This document shows positions 1-5,493 of a DNA stretch of 9,701 nucleotides, piece after piece. The notes under the pieces were generated by a model. The model saw only the letters and a list, made by a program, of their open reading frames with translations. It ran no database searches and was not told where the DNA came from. Position numbers and translations under genes: made by a program. This stretch comes from DATNIC01 sp035604635. Its GTDB lineage: Bacteria; Vulcanimicrobiota; Vulcanimicrobiia; Vulcanimicrobiales; Vulcanimicrobiaceae. Every line of letters starts with the position of its first letter. Position 1 is the first letter of the stretch. The stretch lies in assembly GCA_035604635.1 (NCBI GenBank), contig DATNIC010000187.1, positions 1-9,701 on the forward strand, given 5' to 3'.

Positions 1-465
1 GATCAGCTCTCGGGCGAAACCGCGCATCTCGTGTGCTTTCGCCTGGGCAATGAAGAATACGGCGTCGAGATCGGCCAAGTGCAAGAGATCAATCGCATGA
101 TGCCGATCACGCGCGTCCCGAGAGCCCCGTCGTTCATGAAAGGCGTGATCAACCTGCGCGGCCAGTTGATTCCAATCGTCGATCTGCGAGAGCGATTCGG
201 GATGCCCGCGGTCGACCCGACGAAAGCGACACGGATCGTCGTCGTCGAGATCGGACACAGCCGTATCGGCTTGATCGTCGACGGGGTCTCCGAGGTCCTC
301 AAGCTTCCGGTCGAACATATAGAGCCGGCCCCCGACATGATGACCGACGTCCAAACGGGCTACGTGAAAGGCGTCGGTAAGTCGGGGGAGCGGCTGATCG
401 TGCTGCTCGACCTCGGGCCGATCATTCTCGGCGCGACCGAGGCGGGCGTACCCACGGCGTCGTAG
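1..465 (+). CDS. cheW: CheW-like chemotaxis coupling protein, 5' end outside the window
   Basis: CheW is a cytoplasmic adaptor that links methyl-accepting chemoreceptors to the histidine kinase CheA. The frame is open from base 1, and 154 codons are visible before the TAG at 463-465. The family pattern is clear: an opening beta strand (HLVCFRLGNEEYGVEI), then RVPRAPSFMKGVINLRG with the conserved Arg of the receptor/kinase contact region, then QLIPIVDLRERFG, RIGLIVDGVSEVL and a C-terminal strand ending ERLIVLLDLGPII. A GTG at position 31 lies inside the first conserved strand, so it is probably not the start; the true start should be a short distance left of base 1. The next gene follows after 3 bases, so the two are probably cotranscribed. 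No CheA, receptor or other chemotaxis gene is visible here. A CheW-like domain of a longer protein (CheV or CheA type) cannot be fully excluded because the N-terminus is missing, but the C-terminus ends as a stand-alone CheW does. Confidence 0.92.
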   Translation, partial: DQLSGETAHLVCFRLGNEEYGVEIGQVQEINRMMPITRVPRAPSFMKGVINLRGQLIPIVDLRERFGMPAVDPTKATRIVVVEIGHSRIGLIVDGVSEVLKLPVEHIEPAPDMMTDVQTGYVKGVGKSGERLIVLLDLGPIILGATEAGVPTAS

Positions 466-468
466 CAG

Positions 469-726
469 ATGCAGGTGTCCACCGGACAAACGACGCCCCC
501 GGTCAGCGAAAACGGCTCATCCAACGAGGCGACAAACGATCGTGCGGCACTGCGTCGCACGCTGCTTTGGCTTTCGATTGCGGGTGCTTCGGCGGCGGTG
601 ACGTTTTTTGCCGTGCGAGCGATGATGCGCCGCACGCCCGTCGACCCCACGAGCGAACGTATCCAGGCACTGATCGACGAAGCGAACCGGCTCTTGAGGA
701 CGCTCGACGATAAGAAACACGATTAG
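469..726 (+). CDS. Small single-span membrane protein of unknown function (85 aa)
   Basis: I do not recognise a family. The ATG at 469 lies 3 bases after the cheW stop, and no Shine-Dalgarno-like sequence is visible, so expression probably depends on coupling to cheW. The protein has three parts. Residues 1-25 are polar, rich in Ser, Thr, Asn and Glu, and look disordered. Residues 31-49 (TLLWLSIAGASAAVTFFAV) form one hydrophobic segment long enough to span the membrane, with arginines on both sides (R29, R30, R50, R54, R55). Residues 61-83 look like a charged amphipathic helix (ERIQALIDEANRLLRTLDD) with roughly heptad hydrophobics, which could be a short coiled coil. There is no signal peptidase site or lipobox. 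The composition matches the neighbours, and the frame is bounded tightly by flanking genes, which supports it being real. Whether it has anything to do with chemotaxis is only a guess from position. Confidence 0.65.
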   Translation: MQVSTGQTTPPVSENGSSNEATNDRAALRRTLLWLSIAGASAAVTFFAVRAMMRRTPVDPTSERIQALIDEANRLLRTLDDKKHD

Positions 727-2173
727 CAGGGCGCAGTCACCCGTTGCGGCGGGCCTCGAATGTCAGATCGACTTCAAGGACCTGCTCGCGAACGGACAAG
801 CAGTAGGCCGCTACGGCGGCCTCGTTGTTTTCGTGACCGGCCCGTTGCCCGGTGAGCGGGCACTCGTTCGCATTTCGGCCGTCAAAGCCAAATACGCGGT
901 CGGCGAATTGATCGAGGTGCTCACCGTTTCGCCCCACCGCGTTGAGTCTTTTTGCAAGATCTTCGGGGTCTGCGGCGGCTGTCAGGTGCAGCATTTGGCG
1001 TATCCGGCCCAGCTCGCATGGAAGCGCGACTTGGTCCGAGCGGCGCTCGCGCGCATCGGCGGGATCGACGTCGCGGTGAACCCTCCGATTGGGATGCGCG
1101 AACCGCGCGCGTATCGCAACAAGATCTCGCTGGTCATCGAGCACCGGGATGGTCGTGCCGAACTCGGCTTTTACCGCGCGCGCAGCCACCGCCTCGTCCC
1201 GGTCGACGGATGTCCGGTTGCGCTGCCGCAGCTCGACGCATCGATCGGCGGCCTTGCGGCAAGCATCGACGACACGTCGACGTCAGGCGCCTTTTCGGAG
1301 GTTCGCCATGCCGTTATGCGGGCCGGCGCGGCGACCGGGGAGAGCGTCCTCGCGCTCACGACACGGCACCGTTCCGAGCGGGTCCAGGCATCCGGGGACG
1401 CGATCGCGCGCCGCTTGCCCGGCGTCGTCGGTGTGGGCAACAGCTATGAGCTCACGAATGACAACGCGGTCTTGGGCCGGCGCTTGACGACGATTTGGGG
1501 CCGGGCCGAGATGGAAGAGCGAATCGGGCCGGTCCGCTTTCGCGTCTCGCCGGCGTCTTTCTTCCAAGTCAACGGCGAGATGGTCGGCCGCATTTTTGAC
1601 TACATGGCGCCGGTTCTCGGCAGTTTGCGCGTCGTCGATTTGTACTGCGGTGCCGGGACGTTCTCGATGTTCTTCGCACACGGAGGCGCGCGCGTCGTCG
1701 GCATCGAGGAAAATCCCAACGCCGTGCGCGAGGCGCTGGCCAATGCCGAGCTCAACGGCGTCGGCGACCGGGCGACATTCTTGGCCGGGCGCGTCGAACA
1801 GTTGCTGCGCGGCGGCGCGGGCCGTGAGGCCTTGATGACCGCGGATATCGTGTTTCTCGATCCGCCCCGTAAGGGCAGCGATGAGTCGACGCTCGCGGCA
1901 ATCGCTGCGCTGCGCCCGCCCAACGTGTGGTACCTGTCGTGCAACCCGGCGACCTTAGCACGTGACATTGCGCAATTGATCCGCGGCGGTTACCTCGTCG
2001 GGATCGTGCAGCCGTTCGACATGTTCCCGCAGACGGGTCATGTCGAGACGCTGGTCACGATGTACCTCGATCCGGCGACCGCGATCGCTCCACCGCCGGC
2101 AGCCGGCGGCGAAGCGGTGCCGCCCTGGACGCCGAACGGGGACCTAGACCCCCTGCTGGCCGCCACACCCTAA
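722..2173 (+). CDS. rlmD: 23S rRNA (uracil-C5)-methyltransferase, RlmD/RumA family, with N-terminal TRAM domain
   Basis: Predicted to transfer a methyl group from S-adenosylmethionine to C5 of a uracil in 23S rRNA; the exact site (U1939- or U747-type) cannot be told from sequence. Numbering from the GTG at 833: TRAM domain up to about residue 38; [4Fe-4S] cysteines C41, C47, C50 (C-x5-C-x2-C) and C127 (VDGCPVA); SAM-binding motif VVDLYCGAGTFS at 268-278; FLDPPRKGSD at 341-350; catalytic cysteine C370 in WYLSCNPATL; general base E405 in TGHVETL. The last 35 or so residues are a Pro/Ala-rich tail beyond the usual end. The start is uncertain. GTG 833 would cut the TRAM domain in half, because the frame upstream reads as its first strands (LECQIDFKDLLANGQAVGRYGG, cut here to key residues CQIDF and GRYGG). 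The frame is open back to 698 but has no ATG, GTG or TTG; I place the start tentatively at ATT 722, overlapping the previous stop, giving 483 aa. CTG 782 and ATA 710 are alternatives. Confidence 0.9.
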   Translation: MSRAQSPVAAGLECQIDFKDLLANGQAVGRYGGLVVFVTGPLPGERALVRISAVKAKYAVGELIEVLTVSPHRVESFCKIFGVCGGCQVQHLAYPAQLAWKRDLVRAALARIGGIDVAVNPPIGMREPRAYRNKISLVIEHRDGRAELGFYRARSHRLVPVDGCPVALPQLDASIGGLAASIDDTSTSGAFSEVRHAVMRAGAATGESVLALTTRHRSERVQASGDAIARRLPGVVGVGNSYELTNDNAVLGRRLTTIWGRAEMEERIGPVRFRVSPASFFQVNGEMVGRIFDYMAPVLGSLRVVDLYCGAGTFSMFFAHGGARVVGIEENPNAVREALANAELNGVGDRATFLAGRVEQLLRGGAGREALMTADIVFLDPPRKGSDESTLAAIAALRPPNVWYLSCNPATLARDIAQLIRGGYLVGIVQPFDMFPQTGHVETLVTMYLDPATAIAPPPAAGGEAVPPWTPNGDLDPLLAATP

Positions 2174-2209
2174 CCGGGCGAATGGCCCTAGCGGCCGAGG
2201 ACGCGGCTT

Positions 2210-2228
2210 GCACCTTCGGCGAACGTGC
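2210..2228. repeat. Imperfect 19-base palindrome just upstream of gatC
   Basis: The bases read GCAC-C-TTCG-G-CGAA-C-GTGC, symmetric about 2219 with eight of nine pairs matching and one C/C mismatch. It ends 7 bases before the gatC ATG, in the only real gap of the window (2174-2235, 62 bases). It could be an operator or an RNA hairpin (TTC/GAA over a GGC loop) covering the gatC initiation region. One such palindrome is expected by chance somewhere in a window of this size, so only its position makes it notable. I see no convincing -35/-10 pair in the gap and no run of T that would make it a terminator for rlmD. Confidence 0.3.
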
Positions 2229-2235
2229 TTGGTCC

Positions 2236-2523
2236 ATGCCTATCGACGTTCGCTACGTCGCGAAGCTCGCGCGCCTTGCCTTGTCGCCGGATGAGGTTGA
2301 GTCGTACGGCGCCCAGCTGACCGACTTTCTCACCCATGTCGATGCCCTGCGCGAGCTCGACACGCAGGATGTCCCCGCGACCGCGCAGGTGATCCACGCG
2401 CGCAACGTCGGACGAGAAGACGCCGTCACTCCATGTTTGGCGCGCGACGAGGTCCTAGCCGGGGCCCCGCAAGCGTATGGCTCGTATTTCCGCGTCCCCC
2501 GCATTATCGGCGCCGAGGAGTGA
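2236..2523 (+). CDS. gatC: Aspartyl/glutamyl-tRNA amidotransferase subunit C
   Basis: GatC is the small subunit of the GatCAB transamidase; it wraps round the GatA-GatB interface and stabilises the complex. ATG 2236 gives 95 aa, the usual length, with the family N-terminus: MPIDVRYVAKLARLAL, then the helix DFLTHVDALRELDT, a middle PATAQ segment, REDAVTP in place of the usual RED-V-P, and the C-terminal YFRVPRII that inserts into GatA. An in-frame ATG at 2182 would add 18 residues that do not resemble the family, so I reject it. No clear ribosome-binding site precedes 2236. The stop (TGA 2521-2523) lies 2 bases before the gatA GTG. It is separated from rlmD by 62 bases, so this is the most likely place for an operon boundary or an internal promoter. 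Confidence 0.94.
   Translation: MPIDVRYVAKLARLALSPDEVESYGAQLTDFLTHVDALRELDTQDVPATAQVIHARNVGREDAVTPCLARDEVLAGAPQAYGSYFRVPRIIGAEE
2515..2520 (+). promoter_or_regulatory. Shine-Dalgarno sequence for gatA
   Basis: GAGGAG lies 5 bases before GTG 2526 and inside the last codons of gatC. It is the clearest ribosome-binding site in the window and decides the gatA start: GTG 2520, which overlaps the gatC stop, would sit on top of it, and ATG 2433 lies far upstream in gatC coding sequence. Confidence 0.7.
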
Positions 2524-2525
2524 CG

Positions 2526-4001
2526 GTGGCCCAGACGGCGATGGAGATCGCGGCCGACGTGAACGCGCGCCGGCGTTCGGCGCGCGAGGTCACGCGCGAA
2601 GCGCTCGCGCGCATCGAGCGGACCGACGGTGACGTCGGTGCGTATCTGACGCGCCTCGACGAGTTCGCGCTCGAGCACGCCGAGGGCGTCGACGCCCGTG
2701 TCGGCGCCGGAGAGACGCTCCCGCTCGCCGGCGTCCCGCTCGCGATCAAAGACAACATGTGCGTGCGCGGGACTCGGACGACGTGCGGGTCAAAAATCCT
2801 CGCGGATTGGGTAGCGCCATACACGGCTACCGCGGTGTTGCGTCTGCTCGAAGCCGGTGCAATCCCGCTGGGTAAGACGAATCTCGACGAGTTCGCGATG
2901 GGCAGCTCATGCGAGAACAGCGCGCTCGGCGTCACGCGCAACCCGTATGACCTCGAACGTGTCCCCGGCGGCAGCTCCGGCGGCAGCGCGGCGGCGGTTG
3001 CGGCGGACGAAGCTGTTATCGCGACGGGGAGCGATACGGGCGGCTCGATTCGCGAGCCGGCGGCGTTCTGCAACGTCGTCGGTTTCAAACCAACTTACGG
3101 GCGCGTCTCGCGCTACGGGTTGGTCGCATTCGCTTCGAGTCTGGATCAAATCGGTCCGTTCGCACGCACGGTCGAAGACGCCGCACTCGTCTACGACGTC
3201 ATCGCCGGGAAGGATCCAATGGACGCGACGAGCGTCGACCTCCCGGTCGAGCCAACCGCTCGTCATTTGCGTGACGACTTGAACGGCATACGGGTCGGGA
3301 TCGTCCGGGAGTTCACCACCGACGCGCTTCCGGCAGTGGTCGCGGACGTCTACACGATCGCTTATCGTGAGCTCGAGAAGTTGGGTGCGACGCTGGTCGA
3401 CGTTTCGTTGCCGACGGCGCAATACGGGCTCGCGACGTACTATTTGATCGCGCCCGCCGAGTGCTCGTCGAATCTGGCACGATTCGACGGCGTGCGGTAT
3501 GGATTGCGCGTCAACGGGTCGGACGTCACGGAGATGTACGAGAAGACGCGCGCGGCGGGGTTTGGCGCCGAAGTGAAGCGACGCATCTTGATCGGAACGT
3601 ACGCGCTTTCGAGCGGCTATTACGACGCTTACTACGTGAAAGCGCAAAAGGTTCGGACGTTGATCGCCGCAGATTTCGCCAAAGCGTTCGAGCGCTGCGA
3701 CGTGATCGCGTCCCCGGCTGCATCGTCGCCGGCGTTCCGCTTCAATGCGAAGAGCGACCCCTACAGCATGTACTTGATGGACTATTATACGATCCCGGTC
3801 TCGCTTGCCGGCCTGCCGTCGCTCTCGGTCCCTTGCGGCGCGGTCATCCCCGAAGATGGTACGCGGCCGATGCCGATGGGGCTGCAGCTCGTCACGCCGC
3901 TCTTCGAGGAGCGCCGCCTGCTCGGCGTCGCCAACGCCTTCGAAAAAGCAACCCAGCACGCAAGCAAATTGACGCCGCAAATCGCCGGGGCACGCGCATG
4001 A
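2526..4001 (+). CDS. gatA: Aspartyl/glutamyl-tRNA amidotransferase subunit A (glutaminase/amidase)
   Basis: GatA hydrolyses glutamine and sends the ammonia through a channel to GatB, which amidates Glu-tRNA(Gln) and/or Asp-tRNA(Asn). GTG 2526 gives 491 aa, close to the usual 485, and is preceded by GAGGAG at 2515-2520. The amidase-signature Ser-cisSer-Lys triad is complete: K75 in AIKDNM, S150 in GGSSGGSAAA, and nucleophile S174 in GSDTGGSIRE. These are followed by GFKPTYGRVSRYGLVAFASS, which is almost invariant in GatA and separates it from general amidases. One small oddity is Glu at residue 177, where GatA normally has Gln (SIRQPA becomes SIREPA). The frame upstream is open to an ATG at 2433, but that start would add 31 unlike residues. 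The stop overlaps the gatB start as ATGA (3998-4001), so the two are probably translationally coupled, as expected for subunits made in equal amounts. Confidence 0.98.
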   Translation: MAQTAMEIAADVNARRRSAREVTREALARIERTDGDVGAYLTRLDEFALEHAEGVDARVGAGETLPLAGVPLAIKDNMCVRGTRTTCGSKILADWVAPYTATAVLRLLEAGAIPLGKTNLDEFAMGSSCENSALGVTRNPYDLERVPGGSSGGSAAAVAADEAVIATGSDTGGSIREPAAFCNVVGFKPTYGRVSRYGLVAFASSLDQIGPFARTVEDAALVYDVIAGKDPMDATSVDLPVEPTARHLRDDLNGIRVGIVREFTTDALPAVVADVYTIAYRELEKLGATLVDVSLPTAQYGLATYYLIAPAECSSNLARFDGVRYGLRVNGSDVTEMYEKTRAAGFGAEVKRRILIGTYALSSGYYDAYYVKAQKVRTLIAADFAKAFERCDVIASPAASSPAFRFNAKSDPYSMYLMDYYTIPVSLAGLPSLSVPCGAVIPEDGTRPMPMGLQLVTPLFEERRLLGVANAFEKATQHASKLTPQIAGARA

Positions 4002-5479
4002 CGGCCGTTGCCTCACCCGAGATCCGCGCCAAGTACCAAGCGGTGATCGGCTTGGAGTGCCACGTCGAGCTCAAAACAGCGACGAAGATGTTCTGTGGTT
4101 GCGTCAACGAGTTCGGCGGCGAACCCAACACGCATGTCTGTCCGGTGTGTTTGGGGATGCCCGGCGCCCTGCCGGTGCCGAATAAGAAGGCGATCGAGCT
4201 CGTTATCAAAGCCGGACTGGCATTCGGCGCCGAGATTCCGAACTATTCGAAGTTCGACCGAAAGAATTACTTCTATCCCGACATGCCCAAGGATTACCAG
4301 ATCTCGCAGTACGACATGCCGCTCACGCAAGGCGGAGTCGTGCGCTTTTGGCTCCCGGACGGGACGCGCGGCGAGTGCCGTCTGACGCGCATTCATCTCG
4401 AGGAAGACACCGGAAAATCGACGCACGCAGGAAGCGGCGACGGCCGAATCGCCGGGAGCGAGTATTCGCTCGTCGATTTCAACCGGGCCGGTGTCCCTTT
4501 GATGGAATGCGTCTCGGAACCCGACATCCGCAGCGCGGAAGAAGCGGTCGCGTATCTCGATGCGCTCAAGCGGACCTTCGTCGAGCTCGCGGTCTCGGAC
4601 GTCAAGATGGAAGAAGGCTCATTGCGGTGCGACGCCAATGTCTCGATCCGGCCCGTCGATGCGCAGACGCTCGGTACGAAGACCGAGATCAAGAACATGA
4701 ACTCATTCAAGAGCGTCCAACGTGCGATCGAGAGCGAGATCTCGCGACAGATCGGCGTCCTCGAAAGCGGCGGGCGGATTGTCCAAGAGACGCGGGGTTG
4801 GGATGAGGCGGCGGGGACGACGCATGTCATGCGCAGCAAAGAAGAGGCGCACGACTATCGTTATTTCCCCGATCCCGATCTCACACCGCTCGAGATCGCG
4901 GCCGGCGATATCGAGCATCTGCGCGCGGAGGTTCGGGAACTGCCGTTTGAGCGCTTCGAGCGCTATGCCGACGGGTTTGGTCTCTCCGTTGCGCAAGCTT
5001 CGCAGCTGATCGACAATCCTTCGTTGGCTGAATATTTCGATCGCGTCGCCTCGGCATCGAGCGATCCACAGGCCGGTGCAAACCACGTGCTGGGCGAGCT
5101 CTCGAGATTGGCAAACGAGACGGGCATCGCGGTCGCCGATTCGAAGGTGCGCCCGAAAGCAATTGCCGAGCTGATCGAGCTGGTGGCGGCCAAGACGATC
5201 AATTCGAAGATCGCCAAGGACGTCATCACTCGACTATGGGCCGAAGGCGGCTCGGCGAAGGAGATTGTCGCAAAGGAAGGTCTCGCGCAAGTCTCCGATC
5301 CTTCGACGATCGAAGCTTTCGTCGATGAGGTCTTAGGCTCCAACGAAAAGATCGTTGCCGACATCCGCGGCGGCAAGGACAAAGGGCTGCAGTTTCTCGT
5401 GGGCCAGGTTATGAAGGCGAGCCGGGGAAAAGCCAATCCGAAGCTCGTGGAAGAGCTCTTACGCAAGAAGATCGTTTAG
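3998..5479 (+). CDS. gatB: Aspartyl/glutamyl-tRNA amidotransferase subunit B
   Basis: GatB phosphorylates the misacylated Glu or Asp on tRNA with ATP and adds the ammonia delivered by GatA. ATG 3998 overlaps the gatA stop and gives 493 aa, a normal length. The N-terminal signature is GLECHVELKTATKMFCGC with metal/ATP-site residues E20 and H22. Four cysteines, C33, C35, C48 and C51 (CGC ... CPVC), form the zinc-type site that some GatB proteins have and others, such as the Staphylococcus enzyme, lack. Further family blocks are YPDMPKDYQISQYD, IHLEEDTGKSTH, VDFNRAGVPLMECVSEPD and KMEEGSLRCDANVSIRP. The last 190 or so residues are the helical and YqeY-like tail domains that hold the tRNA elbow, ending PKLVEELLRKKIV. 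The frame stays open far upstream (to about 3461) inside gatA, but this is codon-bias read-through. mutS2 follows closely. Confidence 0.98.
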   Translation: MTAVASPEIRAKYQAVIGLECHVELKTATKMFCGCVNEFGGEPNTHVCPVCLGMPGALPVPNKKAIELVIKAGLAFGAEIPNYSKFDRKNYFYPDMPKDYQISQYDMPLTQGGVVRFWLPDGTRGECRLTRIHLEEDTGKSTHAGSGDGRIAGSEYSLVDFNRAGVPLMECVSEPDIRSAEEAVAYLDALKRTFVELAVSDVKMEEGSLRCDANVSIRPVDAQTLGTKTEIKNMNSFKSVQRAIESEISRQIGVLESGGRIVQETRGWDEAAGTTHVMRSKEEAHDYRYFPDPDLTPLEIAAGDIEHLRAEVRELPFERFERYADGFGLSVAQASQLIDNPSLAEYFDRVASASSDPQAGANHVLGELSRLANETGIAVADSKVRPKAIAELIELVAAKTINSKIAKDVITRLWAEGGSAKEIVAKEGLAQVSDPSTIEAFVDEVLGSNEKIVADIRGGKDKGLQFLVGQVMKASRGKANPKLVEELLRKKIV

Positions 5480-5493
5480 TCGAGCGTCCTGCT

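Noticed and set aside
760..840. A frameshift explanation for the missing rlmD start, using ATG 760
   Set aside because: ATG 760 is in another frame, and the frame of the gene itself already encodes the TRAM strands continuously from about 758, so no shift is needed.
2182..2235. An upstream start for gatC at ATG 2182
   Set aside because: It adds 18 residues with no family resemblance; ATG 2236 gives the standard 95-residue protein.
2433..2525. An upstream start for gatA at ATG 2433
   Set aside because: It lies within gatC and adds 31 residues unlike GatA; GTG 2526 has GAGGAG at the right distance.
3461..3997. An upstream extension of gatB by about 179 residues inside gatA
   Set aside because: The extra residues are an Arg-rich out-of-frame reading of gatA; ATG 3998 gives the exact family N-terminus and an ATGA junction.
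2907..4016. A 369-codon open frame on the minus strand opposite gatA
   Set aside because: Arg/Asp-rich shadow of gatA with no recognisable motif or plausible ribosome-binding site.
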